Source of the DNA: Isoperla grammatica | Lineage: Eukaryota > Arthropoda > Insecta > Plecoptera > Perlodidae | Reading direction: 5' to 3' | Length of the DNA: 64,000 bases | Assembly: GCA_945910005.1 (NCBI GenBank) | Contig: OX246739.1 | Coordinates: 2,200,001-2,264,000, forward strand | Part shown: positions 36,825-50,100 of the stretch, piece by piece | Numbering within the stretch: position 1 is the first letter of the stretch | Layout: each line of letters opens with the position of its first letter | Made by a program: the position numbers and the translations under genes | The notes under the pieces: model-generated | Database searches by the model: none | What the model was told of the DNA's origin: nothing | Seen by the model: only the letters and a program-made list of their open reading frames with translations

Positions 36825-38741
36825 CTGGAAACAAGGAGAACAACGTCACAGTCGATAAAGAAGTTTCAAGATCAGTGCATTGAAACCCACAAGTATAACA
36901 CACACTTCGTGCTACGCAGTTTGGAGTCGCAGTGGTTGTGCAAATATCGCCTCACTCCTGTGTGTTCGGATGATTAGGTGACTGACTGATGGACTGACTG
37001 CCTGCGTAGGAGATGAAACCAGATTCAGCTGACCAGAGGCTGTTGGACCCGCTTTGAGGCCGTATAGGTGCTACCATAGATCTCTCAGACGCCTCAGAAG
37101 CCGGTAGAGATCTTGTAGATCGTTTATACCCCAGTTGCCCCCCCCCCCCCTCTCGTCCCCCACCATCTCTGATTTTGCATTCACCGTTTGACATTTCATT
37201 TAAGAATGTGCTCGGTCATCGTCAGTTATTAGACCGGGACCACATAAAGCGCAAATCATGGCAAACACCTGCTCGTCCTAAAGAATTAATTAATTATTTA
37301 ATCACCTAAATTAACTAACAATGACGCTATTAAAATAATTAACCTAATACATTAGGCCAATCAAACAGGTTACAAGTTAACTATAATAGCGAATTATATT
37401 TTTTATACATTGAGATTATATTATATGCATTTATATCGATGACAAGCTAAGTAGATTGAGCGAGATGACCTTTTCATTTGACAATATACCGACTTTTGCA
37501 GCTGGTTAAAAAATAAAAAATAAAAGTGGTTTGATGTGAGCATACTAATTAATGTAAGCAAATCAATTTTCATAATTACGAACCAGATTGGAAAATATTT
37601 GCAGACCTAATGTAACATGAACGGAAGATTATGAAATTTAGCTGACACGTTTATGTATCCATTACTATTGAAATAAAGAGTAAATCATCCCACATCGTTC
37701 GTTTGCAAACTAAAATAGCGATAGATTAATAAGAAGTTATAACTAATCTTGCTTATTCTGCAGTGTGGTTCAAGTATTTAATATTTGTGTTTGGTTTTCG
37801 TGAAGTGAAGCGTTACAGCTCGCCGAAACGTAAATGAATCGTACAACACCGATCAAAGATGTTTAATAATCTGTGCCAAATGTCCAGCAGCTCTTATGAA
37901 ACATGTCTGGTATCATGATCACGTGATGCAACACGTGTCAGTGATGAGGTTTACCAACAGATACACCTGTCTCAGTTGTATTTATAACTGTGATGATCAC
38001 ACCTGGCAGTTTACTGTACCCACCTATAGTTGGTAGCCGTCTTGGTTCTGCCATTTAACTAATGCACTTAGCATTACACATTACGACCTCCTAGTATGAA
38101 AGTTAGTAGCTAATAACTTGTTTGCACCATGACAACCACCAATCAGAAGCCTTAAAATCCAATCACATCATAATACCATCATACCCCACCATCCTTTATC
38201 ATAATATTATTGCCAATCACTGACTATTAATTTTCTTTTATTAAAATGTAGAACAGAAAAAGATCTTACTGGAAACAGATTTTTTATTTCGATGGTTATT
38301 CAATGGAAATATAGATGAATCAAAGTCAAAATAAACATTGTATTGGTCTCATCTTGACAATCAACTCATTGTGTGTGTCATAAGGAATATTCAGTTAGTT
38401 GCAGTTTGGCGGTGCGAGGTGAAACACGTGCTAGGACCAATACCAAACACCATCGAAAGATATGCTTGAATTAATCGAGTTCTTTGACAGTCCATCAGAT
38501 AATGCAGTCACGTTCACAGCGAAGAAGTAATTGAAAGATTGTTTCCTCCGTTACACAACACGTCCTTGCATGTCGTACAGATATCCTTATCGAGCTGTTA
38601 ATCAATAATGTAGAATTTCATTGTGTTATGAGCCACGAAACATAATAATGTAACTTGAGGCACCCACACAGTTGAGTCGTACACAACGCAGTTGTTACGA
38701 CGTGCTGTGGGTATAGGAGGGAGGAGTGCACGGGAACAGGA
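36825..38741. other. Region right of the ankyrin exon, no gene seen
   Basis: A - strand ORF at 36952-37194 (SLPASEASERSMVAPIRPQS) is open but has no donor in the phase needed by the 36824 exon. There is a poly-C run at 37138-37150. From 38065 on, the sequence is the left flank copied at 42618. Confidence 0.5.
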
Positions 38742-38749
38742 GGTGCAAT
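38742..38749. repeat. Left 8-bp target site duplication (GGTGCAAT)
   Basis: Directly before CAGGGGCGGAT; repeated at 43295-43302 by the segmental duplication. Confidence 0.85.
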
Positions 38750-38760
38750 CAGGGGCGGAT
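38750..38760 (+). repeat. Left terminal inverted repeat, CAGGGGCGGAT
   Basis: Perfect 11-bp inverted match to 55409-55419, followed by a poly-G run. A second copy is at 43303-43313. Confidence 0.85.
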
Positions 38761-38914
38761 ACAGGAGGGGGGGGGGGCGACCGCCCCCCCCCCCATGACC
38801 CAAAAAATGGAAATTTTGAATAATTATTATTTTGGAGTCGTTACCGAACTTAAGTTGCCATGCTTTGTGTAACTAATCGAGCCTGTATCTACCCCTGCCG
38901 ACGTATGCGCATGC

Positions 38915-39291
38915 CATACTCAGGTTCTCTTACAAATTGCTACTATGTGTGAAATTAAGTAATTTTCGAATGACAGCCCGTTAAACTTACGTAATTATCT
39001 CAAAATTTGTAGTATGTCACGCAGGTATGTTTATATGTGGTTAAACAAGATCTAATTGAGATTTATTGGCAGGAATCAAATTAAATTAACATACTCTGGT
39101 TCTCTAACAAATCGCTACTGTGTGTGACATAAGATAATTTTCCACTGACAGCCCGTCACACTTCTGTTATCATCTCAAAATCTGTGGTATATCACGCACG
39201 TTTGTTTAAACTTTATATACCCTTAAAGAAGATGTAAATGAGATTAATTAAAAGGAATCAAAGTGAATGAATATCCTCAGGTTCACTTACA
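38915..39291. repeat. Partial tandem copies of about 175-180 bp
   Basis: The string catactcaggttctcttaca at 38915, its relative at 39090 and another at 39271 mark two tandem steps of 175 and about 180 bp. Each step repeats the donor-side boundary of the coiled-coil ORF (gtaagagaacc-type on the - strand) and part of the following sequence. The same structure recurs about 4552 bp to the right in copy B. Confidence 0.75.
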
Positions 39292-39665
39292 AATCGATAC
39301 TTTTCAAGGTTGATGTTTAGGTGTTCAGATAGAACATTTTTGACTTTATTTTCAGAGGAAGCCCACGTTTCGTTTCGATCTTCCTGGCATCCATATAGCA
39401 CTAAATTGTTTCTGCGCGATTGGTTTTCTAGGTAATCGACTTTTTTAAACAATCCTTCAAGTGAGTTGTTTAATACCGTATTTGTATCACTCAGTTCTCG
39501 GTTATTGTTTGACAATGTTTGTATTTGTAATTCTAATGCCGCAAGCCTGTTGTCAATGGAATCTTTAATTTCCGTAATATTTTTATCAGTGGTTTCGATT
39601 TTATTACAAAGTAATTTAACTGTCGCGTTAGTGTCTTTCACTAGGCTTAACATATCGGTAGACAT
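39258..39665 (-). CDS. Coiled-coil, LINE ORF1-like protein fragment, copy A
   Basis: From the first ATG (MSTDMLSLVKDTNATVKLLC); the frame is open a further 102 bp upstream without an ATG. It codes for a long coiled coil (ITEIKDSIDNRLAALELQIQ, ELSDTNTVLNNSLEGLFKK), then KVDYLENQSRRNNLVLYGCQ and ENKVKNVLSEHLNIN. The coiled coil followed by LENQSRRNNL is typical of ORF1 proteins of L1-like and CR1-like retrotransposons (Transposase_22 type), which bind element RNA. The usual continuation (RxHRxG-type) is missing: after EKYRF comes GTAAGTG, a strong splice donor, at 39289-39290 (- strand), so this may be a first exon. If not spliced it ends ten codons later. Confidence 0.6.
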   Translation of the reverse strand: MSTDMLSLVKDTNATVKLLCNKIETTDKNITEIKDSIDNRLAALELQIQTLSNNNRELSDTNTVLNNSLEGLFKKVDYLENQSRRNNLVLYGCQEDRNETWASSENKVKNVLSEHLNINLEKYRFVSEPEDIHSL

Positions 39666-39780
39666 AGTTCTTATTTTGTTGCACCCTGTTGGGGTTTTAG
39701 CGATAGAAAGAAACACACCTATACGCTCTCCTATATCATTTTTAGCTAAGAGTCGGATATCGCACACAAGAAAACACTAG

Positions 39781-40380
39781 TTTTTAATCGGCGGCACTTT
39801 GATTTGGCAGTACACATAGGCCTACATTACACCGATGCCAAAAACTCAACTCCTATAAATGTGATTTTGAGATAAATAGTAAATACCGAAAACTGTCGAC
39901 GGTTGCTTGGTAAGGAGGCCAACTACGTGAGTTTCTTACACTGTTTTACTTTTTAGTCTTGCTGCATGTTACGTTTACAGGCACAAACTAATAGTTAACA
40001 GTTACTCACATGTTCCGAGGCTTATATGTCATTCACTGTTCCTGTCCGAATTTCTCAATCAATGTATAGGCAACCTGGCCTATTTATATCAAACACTGTT
40101 TCACTTATTAGTCAGGCTGAACGTTCTCGGGCACTACTGATACTGGGCATTCTTGATTAGGCCTAGGCCTATCCAACTTCTTCAGTATTTTCTACTAAAT
40201 GTTCCATTAGTTATCTCCTTCCTACCTTTTTAACTGTGGATACCGCGAAGGTGAAGTTAAATGCGATGATGGCAACACACGTTAACACTTGAACTGCCTA
40301 CACGTTGTAAATTACATTATTTTACGATTGTTACACACAAGAAATCACGAAACGACAACACCGATTCTCACCACGCAACA
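39781..40380. other. Unique left part of the transposon, no gene seen
   Basis: 600 bp between the coiled-coil ORF and the satellite. Nothing recognised; repeated at 44333-44932. Confidence 0.6.
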
Positions 40381-42575
40381 ATGAGTGTAGGTATCTGTTT
40401 ACTTTAGTTGAATCAGCGTGACGCGGTGGTGGTTAAGTATAAGAATGTAATATGACGGCATGAGTGTAGGTATCTGTTTACTTAAAATGAATCAGCGTGA
40501 CGTGGTGGTGGTTAAGTATAAGAATGTAATATGACAGCATGAGTGTAGGTATCTGTTTTCTTTAGTTGACTCAGATTGACGCGGTTGTGGTTAAGTATAA
40601 GAATTTAATATGACAGCATGAGTGTAGGTATCTGTTTACTTTAGTAAAATCAGCGTGACGCGGTAGTGGTTAAGTATAAGAATGAAATATGACAGCATGA
40701 GTGTAGGTATCTGTTTACTTTAGATGAATCAGCGTGACGCGGTGGTGGTTAAGTATAAGAATGTAATATGACAGCATGAGTTTAGGTATCTGTTTACTTT
40801 AGTTGAATCAGCGTGACGCGGTGGTGGTAAAGTATAAGAATGTAATATGACAGCAAGAGTGTAGGTATCTGTTTACTTTAGTTGAATCAGCGTGACGCGG
40901 TGGTGGTTAAGTACAAGAATGTAATATGACAGCATGAGTGTAGGTATCTGTTTACTTTAGTTGAATCAGCGTGACGCGGTGGTGGTTAAATATAAGAATG
41001 TAATATGACGGCATGAATGTAGGTATCTGTTTACTTTAGTTGAATCAGCGTGACGCGGTGGTGGTTAAGTATAAGAATGCAATATGACAGCATGAGTGTA
41101 GGTATCTGTTTACTTTAGTTGAATCAGCGTGACGCGGTGGTGGTTAAGTATAAGAATGTAATATGATTGCATGAGTGTAGGTATCTGTTTACTTTAGTTG
41201 AATCAGCGTGACGCGGTGGTGGTTAAGTATAAGCATGTAATATGACAGCATGAGTGTAGGTATCTGTTTACTTTAGTAAAATCTGCGTGACGCGGTGGTG
41301 GTTAAGTATAAGAATGTAATATGACAGCATGAGTGCAGGTATCTGTTTACTTTAGATGAATCAGCGTGACGCGGTGGTGGTTAAGTATAAGAATGTAATA
41401 TGACAGCATGAGTGTAGGTATCTGTTTACTTTAGTTGAATCAGCGTGACGCGGTGGTGGTTAAGTATAAGAATGTAATATGACAGCATGAGTGTAGGTAT
41501 CTGTTTACTTTGGTTGAATCAGCGTGACGCGGTGGTGGTTGAGTATAAGAATGTAATATGACAGCATGAGTGTAGTAATCTGTTTACTTTAGTTGGATCA
41601 GCGTGACGCGGTGGTGGTTAAGTATAGGAATGTAATATGACAGCATGAGTGTAGGTATCTGTTTACTTTAGTTGAATCAGCGTGACGCGGTGGTGGTTAA
41701 GTATAAGAATGTAATATGACAGCATGAGTGTAGATATCTGTTTACTTTAGTTGAATCAGCGTGACGCGGTGGTGGTTAAGTATAAGCATGTAATATGACA
41801 GCATGAGTGTAGGCATCTGTTTACTTTAGTTGAATCTGCGTGACGCGGTGGTGGTTAAGTATAAGAATGTAATATGACAGCATGAGTGTAGGTTTCTGTT
41901 TACTTTAGTTGAATCAGCGTGACGCGGTGGTGGTTAAGTACAAGAATGTTATATGACAGCATGAGTGTAGGTATCTGTTTACTTTAGTTGAATCAGCGTG
42001 ACGCGGTGGTGGTTAAGTACAAGAATGTAATATGACAGCATGAGTGTAGGTATCTGTTTACTGTAGTTGAATCAGCGTGACGCGGTGACGGTTAAGTATA
42101 AGAATGTAATACGACGGCATGAGTGTAGGTATCTGTTTACTTTAGTTGAATCTGCGTGACGCGGTGGTGGTTAAGTATAAGAATGTAATATGACAGCATG
42201 AGTGTAGGTATCTGTTTACTTTGGTTGAATCAGCGTGACGCGGTGGTGGTTGAGTATAAGAATGTAATATGACAGCATGAGTGTAGTAATCTGTTTACTT
42301 TAGTTGGATCAGCGTGACGCGGTGGTGGTTAAGTATAGGAATGTAATATGACAGCATGAGTGTAGGTATCTGTTTACTTTAGTTGAATCAGCGTGACGCG
42401 GTGGTGGTTAAGTATAAGAATGTAATATGACAGCATGAGTGTAGATATCTGTTTACTTTAGTTGAATCAGCGTGACGCGGTGGTGGTTAAGTATAAGCAT
42501 GTAATATGACAGCATGAGTGTAGGCATCTGTTTACTTTAGTTGAATCTGCGTGACGCGGTGGTGGTTAAGTATAA
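40381..42575. repeat. 79-bp satellite, block 1 (about 28 monomers)
   Basis: Monomer pattern: gacagcatgagtgtaggtat, ctgtttactttagttgaatc, agcgtgacgcggtggtggtt, aagtataagaatgtaatat. Variants recur every 711 bp (for example ggtggttgagtataag at 41536 and 42247), nine monomers apart. Confidence 0.96.
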
Positions 42576-42617
42576 GAATATTCCTTATGACACACACAAT
42601 GAGTTGATTGTCAAGAT
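42576..42617. repeat. 42-nt inverted templated insert at the duplication junction
   Basis: Exact reverse complement of 38351-38392, and of the same site in copy B at 42904-42945. It shares gaat with the end of the satellite unit on its left. With 42904-42945 it forms a 42-bp inverted repeat around a 286-nt spacer. Confidence 0.95.
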
Positions 42618-45600
42618 CACTTAGCATTACACATTACGACCTCCTAGTATGAAAGTTAGTAGCTAATAACTTGTTTGCACCATGACAACCACCAATCAGA
42701 AGCCTTAAAATCCAATCACATCATAATACCATCATACCCCACCATCCTTTATCATAATATTATTGCCAATCACTGACTATTAATTTTCTTTTATTAAAAT
42801 GTAGAACAGAAAAAGATCTTACTGGAAACAGATTTTTTATTTCGATGGTTATTCAATGGAAATATAGATGAATCAAAGTCAAAATAAACATTGTATTGGT
42901 CTCATCTTGACAATCAACTCATTGTGTGTGTCATAAGGAATATTCAGTTAGTTGCAGTTTGGCGGTGCGAGGTGAAACACGTGCTAGGACCAATACCAAA
43001 CACCATCGAAAGATATGCTTGAATTAATCGAGTTCTTTGACAGTCCATCAGATAATGCAGTCACGTTCACAGCGAAGAAGTAATTGAAAGATTGTTTCCT
43101 CCGTTACACAACACGTCCTTGCATGTCGTACAGATATCCTTATCGAGCTGTTAATCAATAATGTAGAATTTCATTGTGTTATGAGCCACGAAACATAATA
43201 ATGTAACTTGAGGCACCCACACAGTTGAGTCGTACACAACGCAGTTGTTACGACGTGCTGTGGGTATAGGAGGGAGGAGTGCACGGGAACAGGAGGTGCA
43301 ATCAGGGGCGGATACAGGAGGGGGGGGGGGCGACCGCCCCCCCCCCATGACCCAAAAAATGGAAATTTTGAATAATTATTATTTTGGAGTCGTTACCGAA
43401 CTTAAGTTGCCATGCTTTGTGTAACTAATCGAGCCTGTATCTACCCCTGCCGACGTATGCGCATGCCATACTCAGGTTCTCTTACAAATTGCTACTATGT
43501 GTGAAATTAAGTAATTTTCGAATGACAGCCCGTTAAACTTACGTAATTATCTCAAAATTTGTAGTATGTCACGCAGGTATGTTTATATGTGGTTAAACAA
43601 GATCTAATTGAGATTTATTGGCAGGAATCAAATTAAATTAACATACTCTGGTTCTCTAACAAATCGCTACTGTGTGTGACATAAGATAATTTTCCACTGA
43701 CAGCCCGTCACACTTCTGTTATCATCTCAAAATCTGTGGTATATCACGCACGTTTGTTTAAACTTTATATACCCTTAAAGAAGATGTAAATGAGATTAAT
43801 TAAAAGGAATCAAAGTGAATGAATATCCTCAGGTTCACTTACAAATCGATACTTTTCAAGGTTGATGTTTAGGTGTTCAGATAGAACATTTTTGACTTTA
43901 TTTTCAGAGGAAGCCCACGTTTCGTTTCGATCTTCCTGGCATCCATATAGCACTAAATTGTTTCTGCGCGATTGGTTTTCTAGGTAATCGACTTTTTTAA
44001 ACAATCCTTCAAGTGAGTTGTTTAATACCGTATTTGTATCACTCAGTTCTCGGTTATTGTTTGACAATGTTTGTATTTGTAATTCTAATGCCGCAAGCCT
44101 GTTGTCAATGGAATCTTTAATTTCCGTAATATTTTTATCAGTGGTTTCGATTTTATTACAAAGTAATTTAACTGTCGCGTTAGTGTCTTTCACTAGGCTT
44201 AACATATCGGTAGACATAGTTCTTATTTTGTTGCACCCTGTTGGGGTTTTAGCGATAGAAAGAAACACACCTATACGCTCTCCTATATCATTTTTAGCTA
44301 AGAGTCGGATATCGCACACAAGAAAACACTAGTTTTTAATCGGCGGCACTTTGATTTGGCAGTACACATAGGCCTACATTACACCGATGCCAAAAACTCA
44401 ACTCCTATAAATGTGATTTTGAGATAAATAGTAAATACCGAAAACTGTCGACGGTTGCTTGGTAAGGAGGCCAACTACGTGAGTTTCTTACACTGTTTTA
44501 CTTTTTAGTCTTGCTGCATGTTACGTTTACAGGCACAAACTAATAGTTAACAGTTACTCACATGTTCCGAGGCTTATATGTCATTCACTGTTCCTGTCCG
44601 AATTTCTCAATCAATGTATAGGCAACCTGGCCTATTTATATCAAACACTGTTTCACTTATTAGTCAGGCTGAACGTTCTCGGGCACTACTGATACTGGGC
44701 ATTCTTGATTAGGCCTAGGCCTATCCAACTTCTTCAGTATTTTCTACTAAATGTTCCATTAGTTATCTCCTTCCTACCTTTTTAACTGTGGATACCGCGA
44801 AGGTGAAGTTAAATGCGATGATGGCAACACACGTTAACACTTGAACTGCCTACACGTTGTAAATTACATTATTTTACGATTGTTACACACAAGAAATCAC
44901 GAAACGACAACACCGATTCTCACCACGCAACAATGAGTGTAGGTATCTGTTTACTTTAGTTGAATCAGCGTGACGCGGTGGTGGTTAAGTATAAGAATGT
45001 AATATGACGGCATGAGTGTAGGTATCTGTTTACTTAAAATGAATCAGCGTGACGTGGTGGTGGTTAAGTATAAGAATGTAATATGACAGCATGAGTGTAG
45101 GTATCTGTTTTCTTTAGTTGACTCAGATTGACGCGGTTGTGGTTAAGTATAAGAATTTAATATGACAGCATGAGTGTAGGTATCTGTTTACTTTAGTAAA
45201 ATCAGCGTGACGCGGTAGTGGTTAAGTATAAGAATGAAATATGACAGCATGAGTGTAGGTATCTGTTTACTTTAGATGAATCAGCGTGACGCGGTGGTGG
45301 TTAAGTATAAGAATGTAATATGACAGCATGAGTTTAGGTATCTGTTTACTTTAGTTGAATCAGCGTGACGCGGTGGTGGTAAAGTATAAGAATGTAATAT
45401 GACAGCAAGAGTGTAGGTATCTGTTTACTTTAGTTGAATCAGCGTGACGCGGTGGTGGTTAAGTACAAGAATGTAATATGACAGCATGAGTGTAGGTATC
45501 TGTTTACTTTAGTTGAATCAGCGTGACGCGGTGGTGGTTAAATATAAGAATGTAATATGACGGCATGAATGTAGGTATCTGTTTACTTTAGTTGAATCAG

Positions 45601-47131
45601 CGTGACGCGGTGGTGGTTAAGTATAAGAATGCAATATGACAGCATGAGTGTAGGTATCTGTTTACTTTAGTTGAATCAGCGTGACGCGGTGGTGGTTAAG
45701 TATAAGAATGTAATATGATTGCATGAGTGTAGGTATCTGTTTACTTTAGTTGAATCAGCGTGACGCGGTGGTGGTTAAGTATAAGCATGTAATATGACAG
45801 CATGAGTGTAGGTATCTGTTTACTTTAGTAAAATCTGCGTGACGCGGTGGTGGTTAAGTATAAGAATGTAATATGACAGCATGAGTGCAGGTATCTGTTT
45901 ACTTTAGATGAATCAGCGTGACGCGGTGGTGGTTAAGTATAAGAATGTAATATGACAGCATGAGTGTAGGTATCTGTTTACTTTAGTTGAATCAGCGTGA
46001 CGCGGTGGTGGTTAAGTATAAGAATGTAATATGACAGCATGAGTGTAGGTATCTGTTTACTTTGGTTGAATCAGCGTGACGCGGTGGTGGTTGAGTATAA
46101 GAATGTAATATGACAGCATGAGTGTAGTAATCTGTTTACTTTAGTTGGATCAGCGTGACGCGGTGGTGGTTAAGTATAGGAATGTAATATGACAGCATGA
46201 GTGTAGGTATCTGTTTACTTTAGTTGAATCAGCGTGACGCGGTGGTGGTTAAGTATAAGAATGTAATATGACAGCATGAGTGTAGATATCTGTTTACTTT
46301 AGTTGAATCAGCGTGACGCGGTGGTGGTTAAGTATAAGCATGTAATATGACAGCATGAGTGTAGGCATCTGTTTACTTTAGTTGAATCTGCGTGACGCGG
46401 TGGTGGTTAAGTATAAGAATGTAATATGACAGCATGAGTGTAGGTTTCTGTTTACTTTAGTTGAATCAGCGTGACGCGGTGGTGGTTAAGTACAAGAATG
46501 TTATATGACAGCATGAGTGTAGGTATCTGTTTACTTTAGTTGAATCAGCGTGACGCGGTGGTGGTTAAGTACAAGAATGTAATATGACAGCATGAGTGTA
46601 GGTATCTGTTTACTGTAGTTGAATCAGCGTGACGCGGTGACGGTTAAGTATAAGAATGTAATACGACGGCATGAGTGTAGGTATCTGTTTACTTTAGTTG
46701 AATCTGCGTGACGCGGTGGTGGTTAAGTATAAGAATGTAATATGACAGCATGAGTGTAGGTATCTGTTTACTTTGGTTGAATCAGCGTGACGCGGTGGTG
46801 GTTGAGTATAAGAATGTAATATGACAGCATGAGTGTAGTAATCTGTTTACTTTAGTTGGATCAGCGTGACGCGGTGGTGGTTAAGTATAGGAATGTAATA
46901 TGACAGCATGAGTGTAGGTATCTGTTTACTTTAGTTGAATCAGCGTGACGCGGTGGTGGTTAAGTATAAGAATGTAATATGACAGCATGAGTGTAGATAT
47001 CTGTTTACTTTAGTTGAATCAGCGTGACGCGGTGGTGGTTAAGTATAAGCATGTAATATGACAGCATGAGTGTAGGCATCTGTTTACTTTAGTTGAATCT
47101 GCGTGACGCGGTGGTGGTTAAGTATAAGAAT
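42618..47131. repeat. 4.5-kb segmental duplication, copy B
   Basis: Second copy, continuing into the rest of the satellite. It repeats the GGTGCAAT target site (43295-43302), the left end (43303) and the coiled-coil ORF. Confidence 0.92.
43810..44217 (-). CDS. Coiled-coil, LINE ORF1-like protein fragment, copy B
   Basis: Protein identical to copy A; present because of the segmental duplication. The same GTAAGTG lies after EKYRF at about 43841. Confidence 0.6.
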   Translation of the reverse strand: MSTDMLSLVKDTNATVKLLCNKIETTDKNITEIKDSIDNRLAALELQIQTLSNNNRELSDTNTVLNNSLEGLFKKVDYLENQSRRNNLVLYGCQEDRNETWASSENKVKNVLSEHLNINLEKYRFVSEPEDIHSL

Positions 47132-50100
47132 GTAATATGACAGCATGAGTGTAGGTTTCTGTTTACTTTAGTTGAATCAGCGTGACGCGGTGGTGGTTAA
47201 GTACAAGAATGTTATATGACAGCATGAGTGTAGGTATCTGTTTACTTTAGTTGAATCAGCGTGACGCGGTGGTGGTTAAGTACAAGAATGTAATATGACA
47301 GCATGAGTGTAGGTATCTGTTTACTGTAGTTGAATCAGCGTGACGCGGTGACGGTTAAGTATAAGAATGTAATACGACGGCATGAGTGTAGGTATCTGTT
47401 TACTTTAGTTGAATCTGCGTGACGCGGTGGTGGTTAAGTACAAGAATGTAATATGACAGCATGAGGGTAGGTATCTGTTTACTTTAGTTGAATCAGCGTG
47501 ACGTGGTGGTGGTTAAGTATAAGAATTAAATATGACAGCATGAGTGAAGGTATCTGTTTACTTTTAATGAATCAGCGTGACGTGGTGGTGGTTAAGTATA
47601 AGAATGTTATATGACGGCATGAGTGTAGGTATCTGTTTACTTTAGTTGAATCAGAGTGTCGCGATGGCGGTTAAGTATAAGAATGTAATATGACGGCATG
47701 AGTGTAGGTATCTGTTTACTTTAGTTGAATCAGAGTGTCGCGATGCCGGTTAAGTATAAGAATGTAATATGACGGCATGAGTGTAGGTATCTGTTTACTT
47801 CAGTTGAATCAGGGTGACGCGATGGCGGTTAAGTATAAGAATGTAATATGACGGCATGAGTTTAGGTATCTGTTTACTTTAGTTGAATCAGCGTGTCGCG
47901 ATGGTGGTTAAGTATAAGAATGTAATATGACAGCATGAGTGTAGGTATCTGTTTACTTTAGTTGAATCAGAGTGTCGCGATGGCGGTTAAGTATAAGAAT
48001 GTTATATGACAGCATGAGTGTAGGTATCTGTTTACTTTAGTTGGATCAGCGTGATGCGGTGGTGGTTAAGTATAAGAATGTAATATGACAGCATGAGTGT
48101 AGTAATCTGTTTACTTTAGTTGGATCAGCGTGACGCGGTGGTGGTTAAGTATAAGAATGTTATATGACAGCATGAGTGTAGGTATCTGTTTACTTTAGTT
48201 GGATCAGTGTGACGCGGTGGTGGTTAAGTATAAGAATGTAATATGACAGCATGAGTGTAGGTATCTGTTTACTTTGGTTGAATCTGCGTGACGCAGTGGT
48301 GGTTAAGTATAAGAATGTAATATGACAGCATGAGTGTAGGTATCTGTTTACTTTAGTAGAAAAAGCGTGACGCGGTGGTGGTTAAGTAAAAGAATGTAAT
48401 ATAACAGCATGAGTGTAGGTATCTGTTTACTTTAGTTGGATCAGCGTGACGCGGTGGTGGTTAAGTATAAGAATGTTATATGACAGCATGAGTGTAGGTA
48501 TCTGTTTACTTTAGTAGAAAAAGCGTGACGCGGTGGTGGTTAAGTAAAAGAATGTAATATAACAGCATGAGTGTAGTAATCTGTTTACTTTAGTTGAATC
48601 AGCGTGACGCGGTGGTGGTTAAGTATAAGAATGTAATATGACAGCATGAGTGTAGGTATCTGTTTACTTTAGTTGAATCAGCGTGACGCGGTGGTGGTTA
48701 AGTATAAGAATGTAATATGACAGCATGAGTGTAGGTATCTGTTTACTTTAGTTGAATCAGCGTGACGCGGTGGTGGTTAAGTATAAGAATGTAATATGAC
48801 AGCATGAGTGTAGGTATCTGTTTACTTTAGTTGAATCAGCGTGACGCGGTGGTGGTTAAGTATAAGAATGTAATATGACAGCATGAGTGTAGGTATCTGT
48901 TTACTATAGTAGAAAAAGCGTGACGCGGTGGTGGTTAAGTAAAAGAATGTAATATGACAGCATGAGTGTAGTAATCTGTTTACTTTAGTTGAATCAGCGT
49001 GACGCGGTGGTGGTTAAGTATAAGAATGTAATATGACAGCATGAGTGTAGGTATCTGTTTACTTTAGTAGAAAAAGCGTGACGCGGTGGTGGTTAAGTAT
49101 TAGAATGTAATATGACGGCATGAGTGTAGGTATCTGTTTACTTTAGTTGGATCAGCGTGACGCGGTGGTGGTTAAGTATAAGAATGTAATATGACAGCAA
49201 GAGTGTAGGTATCTGTTTACTTTAGTAGAAAAAGCGTGACGCGGTGGTGGTTAAGTATTAGAATGTAATATGACGGCATGAGTGTAGGTATCTGTTTACT
49301 TTAGTTGGATCAGCGTGACGCGGTGGTGGTTAAGTATAAGAATGTAATATGACAGCAAGAGTGTAGGTATCTGTTTACTTTAGTTGGATCAGCGTGACGC
49401 GGTGGTGGTTAAGTATAAGAATGTAATATGACAGCATGAGAGTAGGTATCTGTTTACTTTGGTTGAATCAGCGTGACGCGGTGGTGGTTAAGTATAGAAT
49501 GTAATATGACAGCATGAGAGTAGGTATCTGTTTACTTTGGTTGAATCAGCGTGACGCGGTGGTGGTTAAGTATAGAATGTAATATGACAGCATGAGTGTA
49601 GGTATCTGTTTACTTTAGTTGAATCAGCGTGACGCGGTGGTGGTTAAGTATAGAATGTAATATGACAGCATGAGTGTAGGTATCTGTTTACTTTAGTTGA
49701 ATCAGCGTGACGCGGTGGTGGTTAAGTATAAGAATGTAATATGACAGCATGAGTGTAGGTATCTGTTTACTTTAGTTGAATCAGCGTGACGCGGTGGTGG
49801 TTAAGTATAAGAATGTAATATGACAGCATGAGTGTAGGTATCTGTTTACTTTAGTTGAATCAGCGTGACGCGGTGGTGGTTAAGTATAGAATGTAATATG
49901 ACAGCATGAGTGTAGGTATCTGTTTACTTTAGTTGAATCAGCGTGACGCGGTGGTGGTTAAGTATAAGAATGTAATATGACAGCATGAGTGTAGGTATCT
50001 GTTTACTTTGGTTGAATCAGCGTGACGCGGTGGTGGTTTAGTACAAGAATGTAATATGACAGCATGAGTGTAGGTATCTGTTTACTTTAGTTGAATCAGC

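Larger units (their letters stand above)
38065..42579. repeat. 4.5-kb segmental duplication, copy A
   Basis: Matches 42618-47131 at an offset of 4552-4553 bp. The only difference noticed is one base in a poly-G/poly-C run near 38770/43320. It covers the left flank and target site of the transposon, its left end, its left unique region and the first 2.2 kb of the satellite. Confidence 0.92.

Noticed and set aside
36952..37194. Serine-rich - strand ORF as the preceding exon of the ankyrin gene
   Set aside because: No donor is present in the phase required by the exon at 36824, and there is no ankyrin or family motif.
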